This document shows, piece after piece, positions 25,229-35,797 of a stretch of DNA of 64,000 bases. The DNA lies in assembly GCA_963556695.1 (NCBI GenBank), contig CAUWAG010000010.1, forward strand, positions 4,092,001 to 4,156,000. The letters are read 5' to 3'. The notes below the pieces were generated by a model. That model was given only the letters and a program-made list of their open reading frames with translations, was not told where the DNA came from and made no database searches. This stretch comes from Anthostomella pinea (taxonomy: Eukaryota > Ascomycota > Sordariomycetes > Xylariales > Xylariaceae). Within the stretch, counting starts at the first letter, position 1, and each line of letters begins with the position of its first letter. A program made the position numbers and the translations under genes.

Positions 25229-25400
25229 TGCGGCCTGCTGCCTTGAGGCGTGTTATGCTGTGGAGGTGGCTAAACAGACTTCCCTCGGGATTGGGCATCG
25301 GGTTCCTAGTCACGGATATAGCGCTTGCATCGATGAAGCACTGTGGAGACTCAGGACAGAACCTCAACAATGTCAGTAGAGACAGGTGAGTGACCATGCT

Positions 25401-26639
25401 TCGGCCGGCAGGGAAGAGGAAATTCCTAGACGCTAATCAGCTACTGCTAAGTGAAGTATCAATGCTTAGAACGAACCTGAGGCTGTCTCGCGTGCACGTT
25501 GTGCAAGTCATTTTTCAACACGACCGGATTGACTGGACGGCCAGCCAGATCTGGTCGAGTCGACATGCGTACTTGAGTCTGCCATGGGCGAAACCTTCCC
25601 AGCGTTTCAACAGCGATGGTAGAGGACAGAGATACGACTGGCAGTTGGCAAGAAAAAGGGCAGCTGAACTAGGTGTTGGCGTGGAAAGCGTTCCGGAGTT
25701 GGTGGGGAAAGCATTTGACGAAGGACATGGAGGCACTGATGACCGCTTGAATCCAATGCCCTCTTTGGAAATGGAAGGAGGTATGAGTGGAGGAAAATAG
25801 GGTTATATTGCGTCGTTCTTTCTATTTGGGCTGCCTCTCCAAAATGGAAAAATGGAAACGCTACAACAATCTCTCACGTCTCAAGGAAAGCGAATAAAAG
25901 GAGCCTTGAAGAAGCCCACGAGAGAGACTGGCCCGGCTCGAAATAGCATTATACCCCGGAAGACTTCAACAAAACGAATGCCTTTTGAAGAACAACCCGG
26001 GAAGGAAGCACATCGGAAGAGTCTTAAGTGCGATCTTTTCCCGGAGGAGACGAGTAAAACCAGCCTGACGACACTCCTTCTTCCTGTTATTCCGCGTGTA
26101 TTATTCCGCGTTTAACTGCATGTGTGTCTTCTCGGATCCATAATCTCTTGCCGTTCTTAAGCATTGCGGTCTGGGACCCAGCTCTTCTCAGACTATAAGC
26201 CGCCTTGTTTTGAAGGAGGGCCGCGGGCTGTTTTCTGTTTATAACGCGGAAGAACACCCGCGGAGGAACACGCGAGGCATTAACAAACTTGTTGAGAGCA
26301 TTATTCGTGGAACGATAAGTGCAGTATGAGCGTGACAGCGTTGTTGTTTTCAGGAAAAGGTCTATCGACTGTTTGTTGGTGGTAGAATACACTTAGATGC
26401 CCTGTGGGTCCCTGTACGACCCGACAGCGTGGCTGATCCCCACATACCGCTTGCATATACAGATGGATACTGCTCACACTTGTTTAGAAACGCGGAGTCG
26501 CCGAAAGATAATGCAGCTGCATGACGATGAAAGCAGAGGAATTTGCCGCCAATTATGTTCATGAAAGAGTGAGGAGTAGCCGAATGCTTCGAGATCCTAG
26601 ACTTGGTCAACCCTAGTAGTGGAACGGGGCGAATGCATG
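25401..26639. other. Repeat-rich spacer without a supported gene
   Basis: Open frames (for example 25390-25800 plus, 25852-26115 plus) have no recognisable domain or gene structure. Composition changes along the stretch suggest old repeat debris. Confidence 0.4.
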
Positions 26640-26905
26640 TATAAAGAGAAGACGATTCTCGGCTTCGGTCTTTTCATAATCAAATCTTTTCGTCTCGTGC
26701 TTTAATATCTTATAAGAATCATTCTAGACGGCCTGGCAGTATGGCTCTTGTTAGTTTCGACTAAAGCTGCAGATTTTTCTTGTGAGTAGTGCTGAGAGTC
26801 AAAGAGCCTTTTGACATTACTGTCTCGGTCAACGGGTATTTGGTCCACGTGAACCTTCCTCAGCTCGTACTTCCTAGGGCGTGAATGAATATTAGGCCTC
26901 AGGGT
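26640..26905. repeat. Dispersed repeat, copy 1
   Basis: Aligns by eye in the same orientation with 39400-39680. Shared landmarks include TCGTGCTT..ATC..., GGCAGTATGGCTCTTGTT, CTTTTGACATT/CTCTTGACATT, TCCACGTGAA and CTTCCTCAGCTC. Copy 1 has more T/A at positions where copy 2 has C/G. Both translate on the minus strand to a similar peptide with frame breaks (SNVKRL.., NKSHTA/NKQEPY). The family is not recognised. Confidence 0.7.
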
Positions 26906-26976
26906 AGTGCCAACTCCTCGGTCATCAGTAGTCTCTGTCTGGTGGGCATACTTCCTCTGGTAACGACTTGTAAACC

Positions 26977-29092
26977 TCAGTTTCTGCCGTGCTGGACGCA
27001 CGTTGCTGTAACCTGGGTGAGGAGCATTGTCGTCAGATCCGGCGTGTAATAGTTGATGACTGTAGGAGCACCGGTGCCTTTAGGGAGCGCACTGCGTGGT
27101 AAATACTCGTCTTGTTCGTAGGTAGGACTGAGGTTCGACGTGGGCGCTGTAAACCTGGTCGAAACCATCCCGTGATACTCAGAATTTGAGTGTAGTGGGT
27201 ACGAAGTATTACCTGACGAGTTATCATCCGCTATGCTTCGCTGTCCTGCCCTTCTTGATTCTGGTGGCGATTGGAGTCTCGGTAGAGCTGCTTTTTCGAG
27301 GGCACCTTGAACTTCTCCTCGCGTGGGAAGTCTGACGAGCTCAGCACCAAAGCGCTCTTTTATTTTCTTGAGACTGGCGTGCATGGGAACAACATGACCT
27401 TCTCCAAAGATGTTTGCCGCGGCAAGGGAGCCATAAACCTCTCCGCTGAACACGTTGACCACCCACGAGCCCGAATCTCCCTTTTGCAGCTCTATCCATT
27501 TATGGTTAGTCAGAGCGCGGCTTTCGAGTAGACCTACTTCATTCCTTGTTAGGCGTAAGAGTGAACGTCTCGACGAACTCAGAGCCACCACTCGGCAAGA
27601 GAAATGCCCGCTGAGTGTTTAGGATGCCTGGTTTCAGTCCGTGACCTGACAGCACGAGAACGTCTTGGCATCTCGGCCGTACGTCGGGGTGAACCATGAC
27701 CAAGTCAACAATAGCCTTCGGATCATGCAAGACCGATTTTCCCACTTGTATCTCAGACTTGTCCACAAGGTTTGGCAGCCAGAAGTCAGTCTCGAGACTC
27801 ATGAGTGTCCAGTCAAGGTCGTTGGACCCTGCGAACGACTCGAGTGTCCATGGATTGACGGATGCAATTTGGTGACGAAGGTCGCCTTCGTCAAGTGTTG
27901 TTGAATAAGGCCCACAATCCTCTTCCACCTCAGTCTCGGTCAGGTGCACTTCGTTGACGTAAGAAAACGTTCCATCATCTGTCAGACTTGTCTCGGACCT
28001 CACGTCGTCATTGACAAGGTCCTGTGAAGTTGAGGATATGAGCTGAGAGAGTAGATGTCGAGAAGTCATGCTGAATAATCGTTCGTCTACAAGGACTACA
28101 CCTCCAAGAGTTCCCCAGCTGCATTGGCTGCCCAGCGCTGCTATGAGAGGGAGTCCGCACGTAGTCTTGTGTGACAGTCTGTCAAGTACGTGTGTCCAAA
28201 GCGAGATCGTATCGTCGTTTGCTAGTTGTTTCGGTGGAATCACCACAAATTGTATCGTCAATGGCTTGATGAAATCCCGGACCTGGCCTTGCTTGAAGAA
28301 CCTCCTTATGGCCTTCGCTACCTGCTTATTGCTGTGGAAGACCATGGTAGGCTTAGCTGTTGACCTTGAATAGCCGACGTTTCTGACTTCCCATATAATG
28401 TTGAGGGGGTCTGTTTGCAACTTGATGTGGTCCACAAGGCTTGGTCACAGGTGGTGATGGATATCGGTGAACTTGTCCTGTATAGTGTCCGACACGGGTA
28501 CATCATGAAAGATGATAGGCTTGTTGCTCTTATCATCTCCGGTTTGACGCAAAGGCGCACATCCACTCGCTCCATTACTACCCCGTCCAAGCCCTCTAGC
28601 TGCTCCAGAGGGAGAGTAAGATGTTGCGACAGTGTCGAAAGACGGTTGTGTTGCGGTATCCCTTTCCAAGCTAGTCCGAGGGGCCCTGGAATTCTGACGT
28701 GAGAGACCGGCAGATGAGGAGACAGCTGGGCGAACTGATAGTTTCCTAGTCGGGAGTGTAGTTCCGGGCAGATTTGAAATTGTGTTGAAGCTTCCCGATA
28801 GTGGAGAGCAAGGGCTCACTGTGCTTGGGTGTCCGCTCGTTGGTCTCCTGTTGAGGACTGATGTGACATGCTTGTGGATCTTCTTGTACCACCTAGTCCG
28901 TTTGTTGATTACAATGTTCGGATGTCCGTGTTTGTCCATAGAAGCCATGAGTACGAAGTTTTGGTGTTTCGTATCTCTCTCATGCATCTCTGCGTTGGCC
29001 TGCCATCTTGTGAGGATAATGTTGCACAGTCCCTTCCGGTTTCTCGTTGGGTTGCTCACCAGTTTGATCAGGCCATTTGTGAAGTGAATCAA
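26977..29092 (-). pseudogene. Trypsin-like (GDSGSW) serine-protease-like protein, interrupted
   Basis: A long minus-strand frame of a fungal orphan family with a chymotrypsin-like triad: His in LFSMTSRHLL (about 28055), Asp in DLDWTLMSLE (about 27810) and Ser in KGDSGSWVV (about 27470). The N-terminal ~200 aa are Ser/Arg-rich and low in complexity. The frame is broken at least twice. An in-frame TGA at 28445-28447 sits between HHHL and PSLVDHIKLQ, which otherwise continue in the same frame. A TGA at 27539-27541 precedes a frame change; a 46-bp GTAGGT...CTGACTAAC...ATAG intron at 27492-27537 would fix the frame change but not the stop. No ATG begins the frame at its 5' end. In fungi such domains occur in proteins of unknown function, sometimes linked to immune-type receptors. 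It lies head to head with the membrane-anchored gene at 29545. Confidence 0.6.
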
Positions 29093-29544
29093 TACAAGCC
29101 CGAAGCTGATTGCAGCTTATATCGATGGAGCATCAAGCCAATATGGGGAGTGGAGTTGCAAGCATTCCGGAAGTCGACATGTTCACAGTCTAGTCAAATG
29201 ATGTGAAATGGCCAAATCTCATGGCTGAACCATGAGGCTACGGCCAGTACAGTGGGGGACGGTACATCAAAACGAGAATTTCGATTGCCCTGCAGCGTAA
29301 AGTTTCCCACCTGCTGCTTGTAGACACTGGCGAACCAAGGCCGACGCAATGGGCTCCGAAGTGTTGCCTTTCAGTCAAACCCCTCACGAGGCGCTATACC
29401 AGAATCCGTCGAGTCTTTGCTCAAACTAACCTGTCGGCAGGACGAGGCGAGAAAACGAAACGATGGCGAGCGAGAAAATGCAGCTCATCAAGTTAGCCGT
29501 GACACTCTGGTCATGGGCCGTATGCGCGGACTGCCAAGCCGGCC

Positions 29545-30667
29545 ATGACTGCAGGACAGATGGCTGTGCAGGCAAACGATCTACGAGATTGCAGCGGTAT
29601 TTCCGTTTCTACGAAGCGGTCGTCTGGCCCGACAATGCCATTCATCGTGCGACACGTCTGTCAACAGACGATGATCAGCATCTTCAAGTTATCACCTATT
29701 TTGAGATCGAATCCAGACATCACACGACACGGGCTCAGCCAGCAGATCCAGTCCACCGATAATAGCATGCCCTATATGGCCATTGCTTCTTTGATCGATA
29801 GGTCGATTAACATCATGACCATGGTAGATTGCTCTTCCATTTATCAGTCATCTGGGAGACTTGGCAGGAGTGACGTTGGTTTCCGCTGGAATGACAATAC
29901 CCCTTTTGCGCAATTTCTTGAGCAGGCCTTCCCACGCCGAAACCACTCGGTACTTAGCTTCCCCAGCGATGCAGCATACTCCCGCTTCCGAAATGAGCTC
30001 AGAGCCGACAGGTTGAAAGATCGACTGGGGCTCTCATTTAGAGCCACCAGCAACCTGAGAGACCATCTCAAATTCGACCGACAATCTAATATACTGCAAA
30101 TCTATTATTATACCTCGTTCCTCAAGGAGCAATTGAGACTGACCAAATCAGCGCCTCGAGACATGGATATGCCGGCATCCCTGAAGTTGTGAGTTGATCT
30201 GGTAACTTGCGAATACTCCAGAACAGCTAACCTGGAGTTCCAAAGGTGCTCTCCCGAGGCAACTCATGTTGGAGACGCTCGATTCCGTACAGGGTATGCT
30301 ATTCCCTTTGACTCGAACAAAACCATGGCGGCTCCTAGGTCCACTCATAGAAGGCAACGAGCAATGGGATGCCGACGTAAAAAACTACGACCACGTCGAA
30401 TTCCGCAGACCAGACGAACAGCAGATCCCATTCTACTACCTCGCCGAACGTCTTTCAGAACTGCGCAACGAGATGGAAGACCCGATGCCGCGGGGCTGGT
30501 TAGAGCAGAAGATTAAGGAGCGGAGCTCAGATCGCCACATGATGACGGCAACATTGGTCGGCGTCGTTTTCGCTGTCTTTCTGGGGGCATTGTCACTTGC
30601 TGTGAGCGCATATCAAGCTTGGATAGCATACCAGGCCTGGAAACACCCTATCAACCCGAGCAAGTGA
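29545..30667 (+). CDS. Fungal orphan protein with C-terminal transmembrane anchor
   Basis: Exons 29545-30188 and 30238-30667 (49-bp intron, GTGAGT...CTAAC...GGAG) give 357 aa. The core matches, from memory, a family recurring in Pezizomycotina: FRATSNLRDHLKFDRQSN, IYYYTSFLKEQLRLTKSAPR, GALPRQL.LETLDSVQG, FRRPDEQQIPFYYLAERL, then a hydrophobic helix (about residues 316-336, TLVGVVFAVFLGALSLAVSA) followed by YQAWIAYQAWKHP. The predicted topology is a cytosolic body with one membrane anchor near the C-terminus. The function is unknown. The N-terminal 60 codons look less conserved, so the true start may be downstream (an ATG near 29815) or in an unseen exon. The neighbouring protease-like gene is transcribed divergently. 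Confidence 0.68.
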
Positions 30668-31039
30668 TGATTCACGAAGAGCTTCGGGCGTGTGGGGCGA
30701 GTGGCGAAGCCTCGCGGCGATGCAGTTTAGATGCACCTAGTTTTGCAAAACCACCAGATCAATGGCACATTGGAGGTCCTATGTTTATGTTACTGGCGGG
30801 TCGGCATCAGGACACATTATTGAGGAGGAGCTTACGGTAATAAGACGATCGTGCTCTGACAAATGCCAGATGAGCTTCTACACTCCATCACTACGCATCG
30901 TCCCAATGCAATGGTCTATGTACTCGGCAGGCCTAGACACCCGGCCATGGCTATAGGGAATAAACCGTTGGCACCATCACACCTGGATAGTGGCACCGGG
31001 TGGTCATTAAGAGGAGCTACCAGCCTGCGTTTCGCACAG

Positions 31040-31640
31040 TCTAAGCTTTAAAAGGCTAAATTCAAGCTAAAATAGATAAATTAAGCCGAATCCGGCTTTA
31101 ACAAAAGCTTATAATTTAGATATAAGGTGTTAACTTGACTTGAATAACTTAATATTATGAGTTATTTAAATAACGACTTTGTACACTGTTATTAATATAT
31201 TCGTATATGTTTTAATAAGTTAAAACGATCGAATATAATTGCAACTTAATATTAGAAAAGAATTATATAAAAAGAGCGTTTAAAAATAGCTAAGAGAACA
31301 CTATTTAAACCGCAAGTTTTATAACTTTTAATATATTATATAGGTATTACTTTTAATGGTCAAGACGTAATTAAATCATAACATTTATATAATATATAGT
31401 CAGATTCTCGATTATTGTTACAAGGCAGCTTAAAAACTAAGACAAAAGTGCTTATTAATATCTTTAGTTATACAAAATACTTTGATAAAGAAAAGAAAAG
31501 GGATTTCTAATACTAGCTAATTTTAATAAGGTAATATATCTTAAATCCCGACTTATAATTATATTTTTATCTATTTAATAAAACAACGCGTTTACTTTAA
31601 ATTTTTTTTTAATAAATATTAAATTTATTGTGACGTTCTG
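31040..31640. repeat. A+T-rich RIP-like block 1
   Basis: The sequence turns abruptly from balanced to very A+T-rich at about 31030. TA/AT/TT dinucleotides dominate and CA/TG are rare, the expected footprint of RIP on a former repeat. No reading frame survives. Its original identity cannot be read. Confidence 0.75.
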
Positions 31641-32099
31641 TGTATATAAATAGGACATAGAATCTCTTGTTCACTATGTACGTGTAACTATCTCTGGCTG
31701 AAGAGGAAAAAGAAGATTGAGCGGCACAGCCAAATCTGGTGGGCAACTAGATAAGTGTGTCCGCCCCACAATTCAATTCAGAGCCCTAGGGGGTCTAGAA
31801 CAACCAGTTGTCACGGCGAGCATACTGGGGAGCTGGGACATGGCCTGCAGCAAGCAGCTATTACTCTATTGACGAGAATATCAAGACTAGAGAGGAAAGG
31901 AAGAGAGAGAGAGATAGGTACAGCGGGAGGTTGCCCCTTTAAGGGGATCCTCTGGTCAGATCCTTCCCTTATTGGGAAGTATCGGCTTGTCATGTGGGAA
32001 GGTCTGTACAGGCCGTCACACCAGTCGTCCAGGAGGTCACGTGCTGTCACGTGATCCCAGGACCATCACCGATGGTAGCGACGTAGCAACCATCACAAC
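31641..32099. repeat. G+C-balanced island between the RIP-like blocks, possibly a solo LTR
   Basis: About 460 bp of normal composition inside the A+T-rich tract. Read on the plus strand from about 31630 it begins TGTGACGTTCTG, has a TATA box (GTATATAAATAG) and ends near ...CATCACAACA; read on the minus strand it begins TGTTGTGATGG and ends CGTCACA. TG...CA ends and a TATA box fit an LTR, but no primer-binding site or second LTR was identified. It also contains paired CACGTG motifs (32036-32055). Confidence 0.35.
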
Positions 32100-33430
32100 A
32101 ACGATAATAATAACGAAAAAATAAGCTACTTATATAAAATTTATATATTATTTAATAGCTCATAAAGTTTAATAACGCTAAAGTAAATATCTTGTTACTT
32201 TTATAAACTCTTTTTATTATTTTAAACAATAACGATAATAAAAATAATAGTAGTAAAAAACAGTATAATGCTTATAATATAGCTTAAAGTTTTTAAAAAT
32301 TACCCCGGTAATTACACTTAATACTATGTAAAAGTAAGAAATTTACTTAAACATCGCCGGTATATTATTTAACTTTTATCTTTAATTTGAAGTTAAAAAT
32401 ATATTAAATTTAATGAAATTAACTTATTGGAAAAAAAACATTGTAAATAAAGTTTAATCTATTCTAATAAGTAAATAAGGTCGATTTAATAAAACTTCGA
32501 TCGGTAAAAGTAACGCTGTACCGTTAAATAATAACTAAAAACCTAACGACTTATTTTAATACTTTTAATAATTCAAATATTTATATCAAAAAGTAGACAA
32601 AAGCGATAATGACGACATTATTCGTTATTTAAACGCGGTAAAAAGTGACATATTTAGTAATATATTTTTATTATAATAATAATTATAAGGCTGTTTCTTT
32701 TTATTCATATTAAATAACGGTAGATTTACTAAGTATACTTTTAATATTAGTAAAATATGAACGCGTTTTTTCAGCTTATAAGTTAATTTTTTCGTCGTAA
32801 CGCTTTTAAATAAATATTAAACCGTTTAAAGCAATTGAATACTTATAACTAATAAAAAGGTATGCAATATGATAATATTAAAAATATTAAGGTTAAGAAA
32901 CGCTATTTTATTGAGTTAGGGTTAATGCCTAGCTAGGTTTATAATATATAAAAAACATCGTTTATTTTTCGTTTTTACGTTTGTCTTTATAAACAGTTAC
33001 CTCTTATATATAGCATATATAATTCCACGATTAGTTTGAATATATTTAAATATATTTATACGGTATACTTATTACGTTTATTAAGTGTTTTGTTATTGGC
33101 CCTTCTTTATCTTTTTAAAATATCTTTATTATAATATTGTTATTTCCCCTAGATTTATCATAAGGTATAAATATAAGTTATAAATAATGTATGGATTATT
33201 AAATTATAAGATCGGGAAATTTTTGATTAACTAACGTAATTATATTATAAGAGATATATATTAAGATATATAAGTCGGGAAAAAATCCTAGCTTTTAATT
33301 ATTTTAAAGGCCGGCGCTAAGGCTTTAAGCTTATATTTATGAATAATCTTAACCTTAAACTTGATTTAATTTAAATTGCTTAGTAATTTAAAATCAAGTT
33401 AAGTTAATGTTTGAGGCTTATTTGATTTAG
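32100..33430. repeat. A+T-rich RIP-like block 2
   Basis: About 1.3 kb of the same extreme composition as block 1, with many TAATATAA-type strings, no ORF and sharp edges on both sides. It is best explained as a heavily RIP-mutated transposon. Blocks 1 and 2 may be one element interrupted by, or flanking, the balanced island. Confidence 0.75.
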
Positions 33431-33566
33431 ATTGTGCTCAGCTGGCAAGGCTCTGCTACGAGTCTCTCTCTATAAGGCCGAGCTAGGTGGCGCGAAGGGA
33501 GTCGGATTACTGTTGGATTAAAGGTACGTCTAAAAGGCACCTTGACAGGTAGATAACGGAACCTAG

Positions 33567-35536
33567 TTGTTCCGTCCCGATCCAGCCCCCTCTGGGACAA
33601 AACGGCCACGGTCGCATAAGGACACTCTAGACAGAGAGAATACACACACACACTTCACTCTGACAATTGGCTCAAATCTGACAATTACATTGTCTAGCAT
33701 CCATGGCCCAAAAGGAGTGGACACGGAGCGCTGCCACGCGATCCACTCCGACGGCATCCATGTTGTGATTGGCACACTTGCGTAGAGCTAGGTCGATAAT
33801 ACTCTGGCATCGTTCCAAGAAAATGGACGGCGGCCGAGGCCCCCGAGAAGCGATGTTTTCCAAAATCATACCTCGACCAGGAGTGGGGAAGATATTGGCA
33901 GCGTTCGTGCATTCGTATGTGGACGTTGGAATTGCGGGGGTTGTCTGCTCTTTTGCAGCAGCACATCATCTTTGGATCCCAGCCTTCGCCGTGTAATATT
34001 TCGGTCAGTTTCTCTATGTCAGACTCTGTTGGAAGCGTCCAAAGTTCATACTCGGCCGCCGCGATGAGGGCATATGGGAAATTCGCAGATGGTGGGGGAT
34101 CGAAGAATCTGAGGCCCTCCTCCACTACATGCCGAGGCGCAGTTGAGAGGGCCATCTCCAGGGTATCTCGGACTGCTCTCCGATACAGGGATGGAACGAG
34201 TCCCCATGTACTTGCTATCCACTGGTCTGGCTGGAAAAAGTATAGACAATTTTTCGGAGGAGCGAAAATCGAGGAGTGCCCTGGCTCTCCTTCCCGGAAC
34301 CCCACATGTTCAAGCCCTCAAGAATCGGCACAAAGTCAGGGTGACGACGTGCGATCTCGGCGTACACAGGCCCACCTCTCGTGAGACATGGGCGAACAGC
34401 GTACAACATCATAGCCTGGGAGTGTAGCAGCCGTCTCATGAGGTGACCATAGCGGGCGGCTCGAACCCGCCCGGATTCGCCATCGTACACAGTGGAAAAG
34501 ACGACGATGTTGCGTCTGAGGGCAAGCCCTGCCATCTCGGCGGCGGTGCGGCGGCAGGTGTAGGCCAGTGACAGGTCGATAGGCAGTGTGAGGGACAAGT
34601 CGACGCCCTCGTGGTGAGGGCCCAAGCAGCCATCGAGGCCGACCCTCAGCTTGCCAGTCCGGAAGTTGAAGACGTAACCGATGCCCTGGACATCGAGATA
34701 GTGCCCGTAGATGGCGTCGCGCAGTTCGCGTGGAAGACATGCGTCACGTCCTTATCCTCGAAGATCGCGAATCGGTCGCCTTTCCGGAGAGTCATGCACA
34801 GGGCTTGATTCCTTTCTGTCAAGGCAATCGTCTTCTCCGTGTCGAGCGCCGATTCGACCTGTGGAGAAATATTTTCCAATCCGGGGCTCGTAGCAACGGG
34901 TGGAACCAGATGCACCGACTGAATGCCAGCGAAAAACGTGGGAACGGTCTGGGTTCCATGGAAGTTGTCACACCCGTCGCCAGGTTCATTGTCGAAGCAT
35001 TCGCACTGACTGGCCCCACGCTCGGAATGCCTATTGGCTCATTTACCGCCTTCTTCGACGGTGGCCCAGCTTCAGCAGCTGAACTATGTGCAACTATCTT
35101 CGACACTACCGTCCGCCGCGAGGCCGCGTGGCAGATCGCTATAAGAGAGAGCTATGCACGCAATCTAGTGTCATCCCGACCGTTCGCCAACGCGAACTAT
35201 TTCGAGCAAAGGCAGAAAGAACTTGATAACGACTTCACCCACCCACTGGAGACGTACCCACGAGCGCTCGCGGAGATTGGAAATACCGAGGGGTGTATCA
35301 GACGCTGCAACTTTCCTGTTACAGCCTTGCCGTCGACTGAAGAGGTCGAAGACCTCATAGCGAGACACCGCAATAGGCCAAGGCTGGGGGGCTCGTCCGA
35401 TGCCCATAAGACAGAATGCCAAGCAAGACAGATTGTCAAGACCGTACAGCCCTTGCCCTCGTGGTCCGACCTTTTGCGCGAGGGGCTTACGGGTAGTGAG
35501 CGGCAACAGAGATACGAGGACCGTCGGCGCACCTGA
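33567..35536. pseudogene. F-box-like orphan gene split by an internal inversion
   Basis: The N-terminal half is on the minus strand. It starts near 34755 with CLPRELRDAIYGHYL (F-box-like helix), then LSLAYTCRRTAAEMAGLALR, and ends near 33790 with FSGASAAVHFLGTMPEYYR. The C-terminal half is on the plus strand, from about 34733 to the stop at 35536, starting MRHVLILEDRESVAFPESHA, then GLIPFCQGN and RFDLWRNIFQSG. In related fungal proteins, as I remember the family, these two blocks follow each other directly. Inverting about 33.79-34.74 kb would place the N-half on the plus strand with its end next to MRHVL. The N-half also has a frameshift near 34305. The gene is thus broken in at least two ways. 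Type and boundaries are inferred from translations only. Confidence 0.6.
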
Positions 35537-35659
35537 CCGCATGGAACTCATTTCGTACGGCTACATCACGGCCGAACGCCGTCGTGTGACCATGCCGACG
35601 AGCACTAGAGCGAGGATCACGGAGCTCGGGCACACTCTGCGCTTATATGTTCACCAGTA

Positions 35660-35694
35660 ACGGCGGGGGCCCCCAAGTGGGACACTTTTCACAC
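35660..35694. repeat. Left terminal inverted repeat of the pogo-like element
   Basis: About 35 bp (ACGGCGGGGGCCCCCAAG followed by TGGGACACTTTTCACAC) that pairs with the right end. The preceding TA (35658-35659) is the target duplication. Confidence 0.88.
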
Positions 35695-35797
35695 TAAAAG
35701 GCCACATTTACACCCACTGACAACTCCATCCAAATTGAAGTTATAAATTATATAATAAATGCATTAGAACCGCCCTTTCTTGAAGTCTTCAGCAATA

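Larger units (their letters stand above)
20771..25400 (-). mobile_element. Degenerate non-LTR (LINE, Tad/I-type) retrotransposon
   Basis: On the minus strand the order is endonuclease/exonuclease/phosphatase domain, linker, reverse transcriptase, RT thumb/RNase H region, then a C-terminal Cys/His motif, as in fungal Tad/I-type LINEs. The 3' end probably coincides with the (TAGG)n tail (CTAC repeats at 20771-20790 on the plus strand), since LINEs of this kind often end in short repeats. Every domain is broken by stops or frameshifts, and further TAGGTAGG patches occur inside (21784, 22882), so internal deletion or nesting is possible. The 5' boundary is approximate. The element cannot encode a working polyprotein. 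Confidence 0.8.

Noticed and set aside
34646..34915. Minus-strand ORF opposite the C-terminal half of the inverted gene
   Set aside because: It reads plausibly but lies antisense to the frame that carries the family motifs MRHVLILED and FDLWRNIFQ; taken as a shadow.
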